From Bifidobacterium rousetti (lineage in GTDB: Bacteria; Actinomycetota; Actinomycetes; Actinomycetales; Bifidobacteriaceae), in assembly GCF_008698235.1 (NCBI RefSeq), contig NZ_PEBH01000002.1, positions 310,001 to 374,000 of the forward strand: a stretch of DNA of 64,000 bases. The letters are read 5' to 3'. The notes beneath the pieces were generated by a model that ran no database searches, was not told the DNA's origin, and worked only from the letters and a program-made list of their open reading frames with translations. Shown piece after piece: positions 36,821 to 45,534 of the stretch. Each line of letters begins with the position of its first letter. Position 1 is the stretch's first letter. Both the position numbers and the translations under genes were made by a program.

Positions 36821-38344
36821 ATGGCACAAGTTCTGGTCGCCGGAGTCGACACTTCGACGCAGTCGACGAAGGTCCGCGTCACCGACGCCGCGACCGGCGA
36901 GCTCGTCCGGTTCGGACAGGCGAAACACCCCGAGGGCACGAGCGTCGACCCGAACGCATGGTGGAACGCGTTCCTCGAGGCGAGCGAGCAGGCCGGCGGA
37001 CTCGACGACGTGGCCGCGCTCTCGGTCGGCGGCCAGCAGCACGGCATGGTCATCTTGGACAAGCAAGGCAACGTGATCCGCGATGCGATGCTGTGGAACG
37101 ACGTGAGCTCCGCGCCGCAGGCGGCCGCCCTGATCGAGCGCCTCGGCAGCGTCGACCCCGCAGAACCTAGCGAGCCGGAGGATGTCATCGCACGCGGCAA
37201 GCAGCGCTGGGTCAAGGCCGTCGGCTCCTCGCCGGTCGCCTCGTACACGCTCACCAAGGTCGCGTGGGTGGCCGAGCACGAGCCGGAGAACGCGAAGCGC
37301 ATCGCCGCGATCTGCCTGCCGCACGACTGGCTGAGCTGGCGCATCGCCGGCTACGGCCCGGTTGCGGAAGGCGAGGACGCGCATCTCGACGCCCTGTTCA
37401 CCGACCGTTCCGACGCCTCCGGCACGATCTACTACGACGCCGCGCATGGCGAATACCGCCGCGACCTCATCGCGATGGTGCTGGCCGCGGCCGAGGGCGA
37501 GGATGCCGCGGAGGCCCACGCCGACGCGATCACGCTGCCCGAAGTGCTCGGTCCCCGCGAGACCGCCGCGGTGAAGGCCTCCCCCGCCATCGCCGGCAAG
37601 GACGTCGAAGGCGGCTGCATCCTCGGCCCCGGCGGCGGCGACAATGCGATGGCCGCGCTCGGCCTCGGCATGGCCGTCGGCGACGTGTCCATCTCGCTCG
37701 GCACCTCCGGCGTCGCGGCCGCCATCGCCGAGAACCCCGTGTACGACCTGACCGGCGCCGTCTCCGGTTTCGCCGATTGCACCGGACACTACCTGCCGCT
37801 CGCCTGCACGATCAACGGATCGCGCATCTCCGACGCCGGCCGCGCGGCGCTCGGCGTCGACTACGACGAACTGGCCGCGCTGGCCGCGCAGTCGGTGCCG
37901 GGCGCGGCGGGAATCACCCTGATCCCGTACTTCGACGGCGAGCGCACGCCGAACCGTCCGGACGCGACGGCCGCACTGCATGGCATGACGCTCGCCAACA
38001 CGACGAAGGCGAACATCGCGCGCGCGTTCGTCGAAGGACTCCTGTGCTCGCAGCGCGACTGCCTCGAGCTCATCCGCTCGCTCGGCGCGGACATCACGCG
38101 CATCCTGCTGATCGGCGGCGGCGCGCGTTCCGCCGCGGTGCGCGCCTACGCGCCGGGCGTCCTCGGCATGGACGTCGAACTGCCGGCGACCGACGAGTAT
38201 GTGGCGATCGGCGCCGCGCGCCAGGCCGCATGGGTGCTTTCGGGCAAGGCGGAGCCGCCGGCGTGGCCGCTCACCATCGAGGAGACCCTGACCGGCGAGC
38301 CGACGCCCGAGGTCTACGCTCAGTACGCGAAGTATCGCGGCTGA
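36821..38344 (+). CDS. xylB: xylulokinase XylB
   Basis: Phosphorylates D-xylulose to xylulose 5-phosphate, which enters the bifid shunt. The 507 aa protein has VAGVDTSTQSTKVRVTD (phosphate loop), the substrate loop ALSVGGQQHGMVILD, ISLGTSGVAAAI and the FGGY_C segment RILLIGGGARSAAVRAYAP. The ATG follows GAAAGGA; in-frame upstream codons are not expected to be translated. It is separated from xylA by a toxin-antitoxin-like operon. Confidence 0.95.
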   Translation: MAQVLVAGVDTSTQSTKVRVTDAATGELVRFGQAKHPEGTSVDPNAWWNAFLEASEQAGGLDDVAALSVGGQQHGMVILDKQGNVIRDAMLWNDVSSAPQAAALIERLGSVDPAEPSEPEDVIARGKQRWVKAVGSSPVASYTLTKVAWVAEHEPENAKRIAAICLPHDWLSWRIAGYGPVAEGEDAHLDALFTDRSDASGTIYYDAAHGEYRRDLIAMVLAAAEGEDAAEAHADAITLPEVLGPRETAAVKASPAIAGKDVEGGCILGPGGGDNAMAALGLGMAVGDVSISLGTSGVAAAIAENPVYDLTGAVSGFADCTGHYLPLACTINGSRISDAGRAALGVDYDELAALAAQSVPGAAGITLIPYFDGERTPNRPDATAALHGMTLANTTKANIARAFVEGLLCSQRDCLELIRSLGADITRILLIGGGARSAAVRAYAPGVLGMDVELPATDEYVAIGAARQAAWVLSGKAEPPAWPLTIEETLTGEPTPEVYAQYAKYRG

Positions 38345-38386
38345 ACGCGTCAGCTCGAGCGGACGCCGAATCCGCGAGGCGCCTGA

Positions 38387-38417
38387 TTGTCGCTGTCGTC
38401 AATGACGACAGCGACAA
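38387..38417. terminator. 31-nt near-perfect palindrome after xylB
   Basis: TTGTCGCTGTCGTCA (38387-38401) and its exact complement (38403-38417) are separated by one base. It starts 42 nt after the xylB stop and lies upstream of the DUF3791 gene, so it could be a terminator remnant or a regulator-binding site for the operon. Confidence 0.55.
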
Positions 38418-38521
38418 GATTCGCCGGGGTCACACCGAGGCGCAGCGCGATGATAAAGTACAATCGTCCGGAGAGTCGCACGACGACATGCGCCATCGAC
38501 TGCAGGACAGGGAGGTGCACA

Positions 38522-38746
38522 TTGACCACATTGGAACGCCAACAGGTCGACTTCTCCGTGTTCCTCATACATCAGCTTGCACGGAAATGGCGCAAGAGCA
38601 GTCCCGAGGTATACGCCATCCTCGATAGGACCGATGCCCTGAACCGCTATATCTTTCCCGCATATGACGTGCTGCACACGCTGGGAAGCGACTATCTGAC
38701 CGACGACCTCACCGAATACGTTCGTGCCAAAGGGGTGGACGTATGA
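38522..38746 (+). CDS. DUF3791 protein, putative antitoxin
   Basis: About 74 aa. The conserved pattern DFSVFLIHQLARKW, then SPEVYAILDRTDALNRYIFPAYDVLHTLGSDYLTDDLTEYV matches DUF3791. The likely start is the TTG at 38522, 10 nt after GGGAGG; a longer in-frame extension has no family similarity. Its stop overlaps the DUF3990 start as ATGA. DUF3791/DUF3990 pairs behave like toxin-antitoxin modules by context. Confidence 0.78.
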   Translation: MTTLERQQVDFSVFLIHQLARKWRKSSPEVYAILDRTDALNRYIFPAYDVLHTLGSDYLTDDLTEYVRAKGVDV

Positions 38747-39219
38747 AGCTGTACCACGGTTCGGACTGTGTCATCGAATCACCCGACATCTCGTTTTCCA
38801 GAAAGAACCTCGATTTCGGCCCCGGTTTCTACGCGACCAGCTTCCGTCAGCAAGCGGAACGATGGGCGTTGCGACGGACCATGAGATCCGGCGGGACCGC
38901 CGTCATCAATGTCTTCGATTTCTCGCAAACCAGCGACCCGAACATCCTGACGTTCGACGACGACAGGTCATGGGTTGAATTCGTCTGTGATTGCCGACGG
39001 GGCGGCCGACCCCCGGCAGGAACCGATATCGTATATGGCGGCGTCGCGGATGACAAGGTGTACATGGCGATCGACATGTATTTCCGTGGCCTGTGGGACA
39101 TGGACACCACTCTGCGGGCATTGAAATTCTACGGTCGGAACGACCAGTACTGCTTCGTCACGCAATCAGCCATAGATCACGCATTGGCATTCGCCGAATC
39201 ATACGAGGTGGATCGATGA
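38743..39219 (+). CDS. DUF3990 protein, putative ADP-ribosyltransferase-fold toxin
   Basis: A 158 aa protein starting MKLYHGSDCVIESPDISFS. The family is related to ADP-ribosyltransferase folds: LYHGS (R/H motif), then DFGPGFYATSFRQQAERWA (the F-G-x-G-F-Y-x-T block) and a later Tyr/Phe-rich end. It overlaps both neighbours by 4 nt, so the three genes are translated together. It would modify a cellular target if active; the substrate is unknown. Confidence 0.82.
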   Translation: MKLYHGSDCVIESPDISFSRKNLDFGPGFYATSFRQQAERWALRRTMRSGGTAVINVFDFSQTSDPNILTFDDDRSWVEFVCDCRRGGRPPAGTDIVYGGVADDKVYMAIDMYFRGLWDMDTTLRALKFYGRNDQYCFVTQSAIDHALAFAESYEVDR

Positions 39220-39470
39220 ACGTAACCAAGGATATGCTGACCGAACTTGATTCCCTACGCAAGGAGCATCTTGACGCGGACATCATCGTGTTGCTGACGG
39301 AACGCCTTGACATCCCCGCCGAACACGCCATGGACCTGTACTACCGGAGCAGGCTGGCCCGCCAAATCGACGCCGGCACCTACGACATACAGGCGCTGGA
39401 CTCGCATTATCTGGTCGACGACCTGCTGGACAACGAATCCGACCTGTTCCGCGGCGTGGACGGCAAGTAA
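39216..39470 (+). CDS. small DUF3791-like protein, third gene of the operon
   Basis: An 84 aa protein starting MNVTKDMLTELDSLRKEHLD. EHAMDLYYRSRLARQIDAGTYDIQALDSHYLVDDLLDN resembles the C-terminal part of proteins linked to DUF3990. It overlaps the DUF3990 stop by 4 nt. It may be a second antitoxin component. A strong hairpin ends the operon 25 nt later. Confidence 0.75.
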   Translation: MNVTKDMLTELDSLRKEHLDADIIVLLTERLDIPAEHAMDLYYRSRLARQIDAGTYDIQALDSHYLVDDLLDNESDLFRGVDGK

Positions 39471-39494
39471 CGCCGCGACGGTCCGGCCCAAAAC

Positions 39495-39540
39495 GCGAAT
39501 ATCCGCCTGTGGCCCTCGTCAGCCGCAGGCGGATATTCGC
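39495..39540. terminator. bidirectional terminator between the DUF3990 operon and xylA
   Basis: GCGAATATCCGCCTG (39495-39509) pairs perfectly with 39526-39540. On the minus strand it is followed by GTTTTGGG, so it suits xylA best, and it also closes the plus-strand operon. Confidence 0.8.
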
Positions 39541-39565
39541 ATGATGGAAGGAAAGCGCCGATCGA

Positions 39566-40912
39566 TCACGCCTCGGCGAGCGCGTCGACGATGTAGTTGT
39601 TGATCGTGGCCTTGACCTGCTCGAGGTGATCGGACTTGGTGGCGGCGCGCAGCTCGGCCTGGGTCTTGTCAAGGCTGTACTCCTCGAGGGAGGCAAGGGT
39701 GGCCTCGCCGGATTCGATGGCGGCGCCGATACCGGACTCGTAGGAGCTGTAGCGCTCGGCCTGCAGGTTCTCGATGTACTTGTCCTCGTGCATCTTGGCG
39801 GCGACGAGCAGACCTGCGGCGTAGGAGTCCATGCCCACGATGTGCGCGCGGAACAGGTCGTTGGCCTCGAAGGAGGTGCGGCGCGGCTTGGCGTCGAAGT
39901 TGAGACCACCGTGGGGGCCGATCGAACCGTTGGCGAGGACCTCCCACATCACGGCGACGCAGTCGTACAGGTCGGACGGGAACTCGTCCATGTCCCAGCC
40001 GATGAGCTTGTCGCCCTGGTTGGCGTCGAGGGAGCCGAGCACGCCGTTCTCGCGGGCGAAGCGCACCTCGTGCTGGTAGGTGTGGCCGGCCAGGTTGGCG
40101 TGGTTGCCTTCGAGGTTCAACTTGAAGACGTCCTCGAGGTCGAAGGTCTTGAGGAAGGCGAGCGCGGCGGCCGCGTCGAAGTCGTACTGGTGGCTGGTCG
40201 GCTCCTTCGGCTTTGGCTCGATGAGGAACTGGCCGGTGAAGCCGATCTCCTTGGCGTAGTCGGCGGCGAGGTGGAAGAGCTTGGCCATGTGGGCCTGCTC
40301 GCGGTGCATCTGGGTGTTCCACAGGTTCTCGTAGCCTTCGCGGCCGCCCCAGAACACGTAGTTCTCGGCGCCGAGGCGCTTGGCGATCTCGAGGCTCTTC
40401 TTGACCTGGGCGCCCGAGTAGGCGAAGATGTCGGCGAACGGCGAGGTGGCGGCGCCGGCGACGAAGCGCGGGTTGGTGAACAGGTTCTGGGTGTTCCACA
40501 GCAGCTTGACGCCGGTGGACTTCATGTTCTCCTCGATCTTGTCGACGACCTTGTCGAGGTTGGCGTTGGTCTCGCGCAGGGTGTCGCCTTCGGGTGCGAT
40601 GTCGCGGTCGTGGAAGCAGAAGTACTCGACGCCGAGCTTGGTGTAGAACTCGAAGGCGTAGTCGACCTTGGCGAGGGCGAGGTCCATCGGCTTGGTGTAC
40701 TTGTCGTACGGACGCTCGGCGGTGCCGTCGCCGAACGGGTCGACGAGGCGCTGGTCGAAGGTGTGCCAGTAGGCCACGGCGAAGCGCAGCCAGTCCTTCA
40801 TCGGCTTGCCGGCGACGACCTTGTCGGCGTCGTAGTAGCGGAAGCCGAGGCCTTCCTTGTCGCCGCCCTTGCGGCCGACGTATTCGATCTTGTCGATGTC
40901 CCACAGACCCAT
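39566..40912 (-). CDS. xylA: xylose isomerase XylA
   Basis: Converts D-xylose to D-xylulose. The 448 aa class II enzyme has [15 protein letters not shown] (catalytic His/Asp), [35 protein letters not shown] (metal-binding Glu and Lys) and [23 protein letters not shown] precedes the ATG at 40912. No xylose transporter is nearby. The promoter region carries the box shared with xylB. Confidence 0.97.
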   Translation of the reverse strand: MGLWDIDKIEYVGRKGGDKEGLGFRYYDADKVVAGKPMKDWLRFAVAYWHTFDQRLVDPFGDGTAERPYDKYTKPMDLALAKVDYAFEFYTKLGVEYFCFHDRDIAPEGDTLRETNANLDKVVDKIEENMKSTGVKLLWNTQNLFTNPRFVAGAATSPFADIFAYSGAQVKKSLEIAKRLGAENYVFWGGREGYENLWNTQMHREQAHMAKLFHLAADYAKEIGFTGQFLIEPKPKEPTSHQYDFDAAAALAFLKTFDLEDVFKLNLEGNHANLAGHTYQHEVRFARENGVLGSLDANQGDKLIGWDMDEFPSDLYDCVAVMWEVLANGSIGPHGGLNFDAKPRRTSFEANDLFRAHIVGMDSYAAGLLVAAKMHEDKYIENLQAERYSSYESGIGAAIESGEATLASLEEYSLDKTQAELRAATKSDHLEQVKATINNYIVDALAEA

Positions 40913-41034
40913 TGCTGTCTCCTTAGACTTCTTGGACTTCGGAATGTTCGTGTGATTGTCCGTTGCGCCGTTCGGCCTCCGCATGGCGTTCCATCCGCCA
41001 TGACCTCGGAGCGAACCGGCTGACGGTTCTTATG

Positions 41035-41053
41035 TTAAATGACTGAACTATAT
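41035..41053 (-). promoter_or_regulatory. candidate xylose operator upstream of xylA
   Basis: TTAAAT-GACTG-AACTATAT read on the plus strand, 123 nt upstream of the xylA start, matching the xylB box at 36713-36731 at 14 of 14 outer positions. The neighbouring DNA repeats related AATGAACTTA and GACTGAACTA motifs, suggesting more than one binding unit. Confidence 0.5.
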
Positions 41054-41120
41054 TTGTCAAACGAATGAACTTATCTGCCGGATAAGGCGTGTTCCAAGGG
41101 ATGTCGAGACGTCACGACGG

Positions 41121-42347
41121 CTATGCCGTCATGTATTTGAGGGGCGAGTCGAACAGGCAGCGCAGGCCCATCACGGCGGCGCCGTGCAACGCGGGATGGT
41201 CGGTGACGGGAGAGACCATCACACGCATGTCCACACCGTCGCGCGCGAGGATGCGCGAGGCGACCCGGGCGCGCAGGACGTCCGCCATCGCATCGCCGAA
41301 CTCCCCCAGCAGGCCGCCGATCACGATGTTCTCGATGTCGACGATGTTGACGACGCTGGCGAGCGCCGCGGCGAGCGCGGTCATCGCATGGTCGACGGCG
41401 AGCACGGCCTTCGGATCCCCGGACCGCCACGCCTCGAGCAGTTTCGGCGTAAGCGTCGTGTCGGCGGCATGCTCCTCATCGGCAAGTCCGGACGCGACCA
41501 TGAGCGCGCGGCGGCCGGCGAGCGTCTCGAGGCATCCGTGCCGACCGCAACGGCACAGCTCCCCGTGCATGTCGACGCACACATGGCCGATCTCGCCGGC
41601 GAACCCGTGGTCGCCGCGCACGATCTGGCCCTCGCGCACGTAGGCGCCGCCGATGCCGATGTCGGTGGACACGTAGATGAAGGAGTCGAAGGTCTTCAGC
41701 GGCCAGTCGCCGTCGGTGCGCTGCGAGGCGTAGCCAGGGATCTGCGCGAGGGCGGCGAGCGTCGCCTCGTTCTCGGCGTTCGCACCGAGCCGTTCGATCA
41801 CCGGATAGCGGTTCAGATCGAGGTCGCGCCAACCGAGGTTGCGCGCGACGAGCAGTTCGTTGCCGCTGGCGACAAGGCCGGGCAGGGCGAGTTCGGCGCC
41901 GGCGATCGTGTAGCCGCGCCGGGTGAGGCGGGTTTCGACGGGGGCCATCATCGCGTCAAGCTCGCCGAGGATGTCGTCGGGGCGCACATCGTCCATCGTG
42001 CGTTCGCACCAGTTCGATTCGACGACGTCGCCGTTGATGTCGAGCACGAGATAGCCGAGGCCGTCGGTGTTGACCTGCATGCCGACGCCGGCCCAGCGCC
42101 CGGGGGCGAAGGCGAGCGGGGTGCTCGGCCTGCCGTAGGCCGCGCCGACCGCGGGGTCGAGCTGGCGGATCACATGGTTCTTCAGCAGCAGGTCGCCGAG
42201 CAGCGAGAGCGTGGCCTTGGTGAGGCCTGTCTCCTTGGCCAGTTCGGCGCGGCTCAGCGGCGTGCGCGAGCGGGCGAGCGTGGAGAGCACCACCGACAGG
42301 TTGTGGTTGCGCAGGTCGTCCTGGTTGATGCTCCTGACTCGCGGCAC
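41121..42347 (-). CDS. ROK-family regulator, XylR-like
   Basis: A 408 aa repressor of the NagC/XylR type. The N-terminal winged HTH is PLSRAELAKETGLTKATLSLLGDLLL. The ROK sugar-kinase-like domain has DIGIGGAYVREGQIVRGDHGFAGEIGH, the zinc site ELCRCGRHGCLETLAGRRAL and VVNIVDIENIVIGGLLGEF. The likely start is the GTG at 42347 six bases after GGGGAGGG. Its position beside xylA and the shared boxes make it the probable xylose-responsive regulator. Confidence 0.88.
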   Translation of the reverse strand: MPRVRSINQDDLRNHNLSVVLSTLARSRTPLSRAELAKETGLTKATLSLLGDLLLKNHVIRQLDPAVGAAYGRPSTPLAFAPGRWAGVGMQVNTDGLGYLVLDINGDVVESNWCERTMDDVRPDDILGELDAMMAPVETRLTRRGYTIAGAELALPGLVASGNELLVARNLGWRDLDLNRYPVIERLGANAENEATLAALAQIPGYASQRTDGDWPLKTFDSFIYVSTDIGIGGAYVREGQIVRGDHGFAGEIGHVCVDMHGELCRCGRHGCLETLAGRRALMVASGLADEEHAADTTLTPKLLEAWRSGDPKAVLAVDHAMTALAAALASVVNIVDIENIVIGGLLGEFGDAMADVLRARVASRILARDGVDMRVMVSPVTDHPALHGAAVMGLRCLFDSPLKYMTA

Positions 42348-42539
42348 TGCGGCCCTCCCCTCGTTCCTTCTCACGCTTCCTGTCCGGCGTCCCGCCGATG
42401 TCTTGACCGGCACCCCGCCGGCGTCCCGTGCGCGGCTCGCTTTTCGGACGTGTCAGAACACCGGCGTTTCGTTCTCCCCTGATTGTAAAGGCACTGAACG
42501 AAATAAGCCGTCACCCGCCTCTGCGTCTATCTGCGTTAT

Positions 42540-42735
42540 ATCTGCGTTAGGAGGGGTACTTTTGCCGTTTTGCGGACCTCTACCTGCGTTACGAGGGGTA
42601 CATTCTGTAGGTATAAAGCTCCCGAAACGGCTTGGCACCAACGCCATAAAGCCGTTTGGTATGTCTGATACTCAGGATGGGTACCCCTCGCAAGCAAGAT
42701 AGACGTCCGCCGAACGCCGAATGTACCCCTTGCAG
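42540..42735. repeat. GAGGGGTAC direct and inverted repeats
   Basis: Part of the 543-nt gap 42348-42890. GAGGGGTAC occurs at about 42549 and 42592, each preceded by TGCGTTA-type sequence. The inverted form GTACCCCT occurs at about 42680 and 42723. CTGC...AGGGGTACATTC (42583-42604) can pair with GAATGTACCCCTTGCAG (42718-42734). Base composition is more AT-rich than the surrounding genes. Confidence 0.55.
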
Positions 42736-42772
42736 ACGAGATAGCATCTATACTGCACCACTATCTGGCACA

Positions 42773-42880
42773 ACTTTTACTAGTATAAGAGTAAAACTCT
42801 CAAGATGACTGAACTTTTACTAGTGTACTAGTAAAAGTAGTCCACATCTCCTATACTTTTACCAGTACGACAGCAAAAGT
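42773..42880. promoter_or_regulatory. three 26-nt palindromic operators before the DUF4143 ATPase
   Basis: Sites at 42773-42798, 42813-42838 and 42855-42880, spaced 40 and 42 nt centre to centre (about four helical turns). The middle one is a perfect palindrome, ACTTTTACTAGT on the left and ACTAGTAAAAGT on the right around GT. The others keep ACTTTTAC on the left and AAAACT or AAAAGT on the right. The third ends 10 nt before the ATG. Confidence 0.75.
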
Positions 42881-42890
42881 TCGGAGCATC

Positions 42891-44108
42891 ATGGAGCTGA
42901 AAGCGCGACCGCTGTATCTGGGCAAACTCCTTGCCGCCAGAGATAACGGACTCATCAAGGTCATCACCGGCATGCGCCGATGCGGCAAGTCATCACTCCT
43001 GAAGCTGCTGGGGCAAAGGCTCGTCTCGGAAGGCGTTCCACCGGATCACGTTCTCACCATCAATCTCGAATCGTTCGAATTCGCCGCGTTCGATCGAACG
43101 CGGCTGCACAGCCATATCACAGATCTCATGCGTGATGGCGAGCGGTATTATCTGCTGCTCGACGAGGTGCAGCTCATCGACGGATGGGAACGCGTGGTCA
43201 ACGCGTTGCAGGTGGATGCGAACGTCGACATCTATCTGACCGGTTCCAATGCGCACCTGCTGTCAAGGCAGCTGGGAACGCTGCTGTCCGGACGCTATGT
43301 CGAGATCAGGGTGTTCCCGCTGTCCTTCGCGGAGTTTCTTCGATACACCGGCGAGTCCGACCGCAACACCGCGTTCGAACGGTACATGCGATACGGCGGA
43401 CTGCCTCCGGTCGTCGATCAGGGAACCAATCAGGAACTGGCGTACACCGTACTCTCCGGCATCTACGACACGGTACTCGTGCGGGACATCTCCCAGTATC
43501 TGCGGATACGCAACCCCATGGCGTTCAACGACGTCGCCCGATATCTCGCCGACACCGCCGGCTCCCCCGTATCGATCTCCAAGATCGAGCACAGACTGAG
43601 AAGCGCACGGCGTTCGGCGACCAATGACACCATCGAACGGTACATCTCCGGTCTGCTCGACGCGTTCCTCTTCCATCAGGCCCGGCGTATCAACGTGAAG
43701 GGAGGCGACTACCTCCAAGGATTGAGCAAGTACTATCCCGCGGATCCCGGTATCAGGAACATGCTGGTCAGCTATCATCAGGGCGATATCGGGCCGCTGC
43801 TCGAGCTCATCGTGCACAACGAGCTCAAGACACGGGGATACGACGTGCAGGTCGGCAGGATGGACAATCTCGAGATCGATTTCGTCGCCGACCGCATATC
43901 GGCCGATATGACCGATGAACGACTGTTCATCCAGGTGAGTGCGACCATCATGGACACCTCGACCCGTGACCGTGAATTCGAGCCGCTGCGCAGGCTGAAC
44001 AACGCACCTGGACGTCGGATGATCCTCACGCTCGACACGTTCGGACTGGGCAGTGTCGACGGCGTCGACGTGGTCAATGCACTCGACTGGCTGACAAGCC
44101 CCAAGTGA
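42891..44108 (+). CDS. AAA_14/DUF4143 ATPase, copy 2
   Basis: A 405 aa ATPase: Walker A VITGMRRCGKSSLLKLLG, Walker B YYLLLDEVQLIDGWE, sensor DIYLTGSNAHLL. The DUF4143 C-terminal domain has LEIDFVADR and an IQVSATI strand. It is only distantly related to the copy at 35013. GGAG lies directly before the ATG. Three operators lie in its promoter but no regulator gene is adjacent, so it may bind its own promoter or be controlled in trans. It abuts the glycerate kinase gene with no spacer: the two stop codons form TGATCA. Confidence 0.88.
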   Translation: MELKARPLYLGKLLAARDNGLIKVITGMRRCGKSSLLKLLGQRLVSEGVPPDHVLTINLESFEFAAFDRTRLHSHITDLMRDGERYYLLLDEVQLIDGWERVVNALQVDANVDIYLTGSNAHLLSRQLGTLLSGRYVEIRVFPLSFAEFLRYTGESDRNTAFERYMRYGGLPPVVDQGTNQELAYTVLSGIYDTVLVRDISQYLRIRNPMAFNDVARYLADTAGSPVSISKIEHRLRSARRSATNDTIERYISGLLDAFLFHQARRINVKGGDYLQGLSKYYPADPGIRNMLVSYHQGDIGPLLELIVHNELKTRGYDVQVGRMDNLEIDFVADRISADMTDERLFIQVSATIMDTSTRDREFEPLRRLNNAPGRRMILTLDTFGLGSVDGVDVVNALDWLTSPK

Positions 44109-45257
44109 TCACGACTCACCACGACGGGCGAGGTCGAGCGTGCGCACGATCTGTTCGGTGGTGAACGCGACGTTGCGCGCGGCGTCCTTCAGGAGGCTGT
44201 CGAGACTCGCGGCGCCGGGCGCGATGCCGAAGACCGCGTCGATGCCGACCCCGTGGAGCTCGCCGACGCCCTCGCCGATGTGCCCGGCGACGGCGATGAC
44301 CGGCCTGCGATGGTTCTTGGCGGTCCGGGCGACGCCTGCGGGCGTCTTGCCGAACTTGGTCTGGAAGTCGATCGAGCCCTCGCCGGTGAAGACGACATCC
44401 GCCCACTTGGCGGCCTCGTCAAGTCCGGAGATCTCGATGACGATGTCGACGCCGGGGCGGAATTCGGCTTCGAGGAAGCCCTTGAGGGCGGCGCCGATAC
44501 CGCCCGCGGCCCCTGCGCCGGGCACGTCGGCGACCTCGACGTGCAGCTGGTCGGCGATGACCCGCGCGAATCGCCCGAGCGCATGGTCGAGACGTTCGAC
44601 GTCGTCCGGCGATGCGCCTTTCTGCGGACCGAACACGGCGCTGGCGCCGTCCGGTCCGGTCAGCGGGTTGGTCACGTCGCAGGCGGCGGTGATGCGCACA
44701 TGGCGCACGGCCCCGTCGAGCCCGCTCACGTCGATGGTTTTCAGGCTCTCGAGGGCCGCGCCGCCGGGGGCGAGTTCGCTGCCGTGCCCGTCGAGCAGCC
44801 GCACGCCCAACGCCTGAAGGAGCCCCGCGCCGGCGTCGTTGGTGGCCGAGCCGCCGAGTCCGACGATGATGCGCGTGGCCCCCGCATGGGCCGCCGCGCG
44901 GATCAGCTCGCCGGTGCCGTACGAGGAGGTGACTAGGGGATCGCGTTCGGCGGGCGTGAGCAGGGCGAGTCCGCTGGCCTCGGCGGTTTCGACCACGGCG
45001 GTCACTCCGTCGCCGAGCATGCCGTAATGGCCGGTGATGGACCGTCCGAGCGGGTCGTGGACCATCACCTCACGCATCACGCCGTCCGTCGCGTCGACGA
45101 GCGCACGGGCGGTCCCCTCGCCGCCGTCGGCCATCGGCAGGCACCGGACCTCGGCCTGCGGGTCCGCGTTCCTGATCCCCCGGGCCATGGCCTGCGCCGC
45201 CTCCATGGCGGTCAGGCTCTCCTTGAAGGAGTCAGGGGCGCATAGGTATCGCGTCAT
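44109..45257 (-). CDS. glycerate kinase (GlxK/GarK family)
   Basis: Phosphorylates D-glycerate, probably to 2-phosphoglycerate. The 382 aa protein starts MTRYLCAPDSFKESLTAMEA and has PMADGGEGTARALVDATDG, IVGLGGSATNDAGAGLLQALG, GAGAAGGIGAALKGF and VVFTGEGSIDFQTKFGK. The ATG at 45257 is chosen because the family motif begins there; the upstream extension is non-homologous. Confidence 0.92.
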   Translation of the reverse strand: MTRYLCAPDSFKESLTAMEAAQAMARGIRNADPQAEVRCLPMADGGEGTARALVDATDGVMREVMVHDPLGRSITGHYGMLGDGVTAVVETAEASGLALLTPAERDPLVTSSYGTGELIRAAAHAGATRIIVGLGGSATNDAGAGLLQALGVRLLDGHGSELAPGGAALESLKTIDVSGLDGAVRHVRITAACDVTNPLTGPDGASAVFGPQKGASPDDVERLDHALGRFARVIADQLHVEVADVPGAGAAGGIGAALKGFLEAEFRPGVDIVIEISGLDEAAKWADVVFTGEGSIDFQTKFGKTPAGVARTAKNHRRPVIAVAGHIGEGVGELHGVGIDAVFGIAPGAASLDSLLKDAARNVAFTTEQIVRTLDLARRGES

Positions 45258-45287
45258 GGCCCCAGCATATCTCACGCCGAAATGGAA

Positions 45288-45446
45288 GCAGCGAATCGTT
45301 CTCAATAGCAGATGTGTGAGCCGATCGCACACCATCGCACAAACGCACAACAGGGGATGCCCCGGAATTCCAACGTTCCAGAGCATCCCCTGTTCGATTG
45401 AGGCCGAAAAGGCCTCACACGTTTCTTACTGAGAACGATTCGCTGC
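45288..45446. repeat. nested long inverted repeat between glycerate kinase and ilvD
   Basis: A perfect 17-bp outer stem (45288-45304 with 45430-45446, GCAGCGAATCGTTCTCA) encloses a second imperfect stem (GTGTGAGCC with GGCCTCACAC). Inside is a 12-bp perfect stem (45349-45360 with 45383-45394, AACAGGGGATGC). Together they could form a 160-nt cruciform or RNA. It lies between divergent genes, so it may overlap both promoters. Confidence 0.8.
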
Positions 45447-45534
45447 ACGCGGACCCGCAAGGTAACATCCTCGTGAATTCCACATACTGACTCTTGACAA
45501 AAACCGTGTCCCGATTAGGGACTTGAATGGAAGC

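Noticed and set aside
38350-38568. Minus-strand 72-codon frame between xylB and the DUF3791 gene
   Set aside because: It overlaps the perfect palindrome and the leader of the operon and has no ribosome-binding site or recognisable motif.
35013-44108. DUF4143 ATPases and neighbours as a defence island
   Set aside because: Two distant ATPases, a peptide locus and a toxin-antitoxin-like operon are accessory genes, but metabolic genes lie between them and no known defence effector is present.
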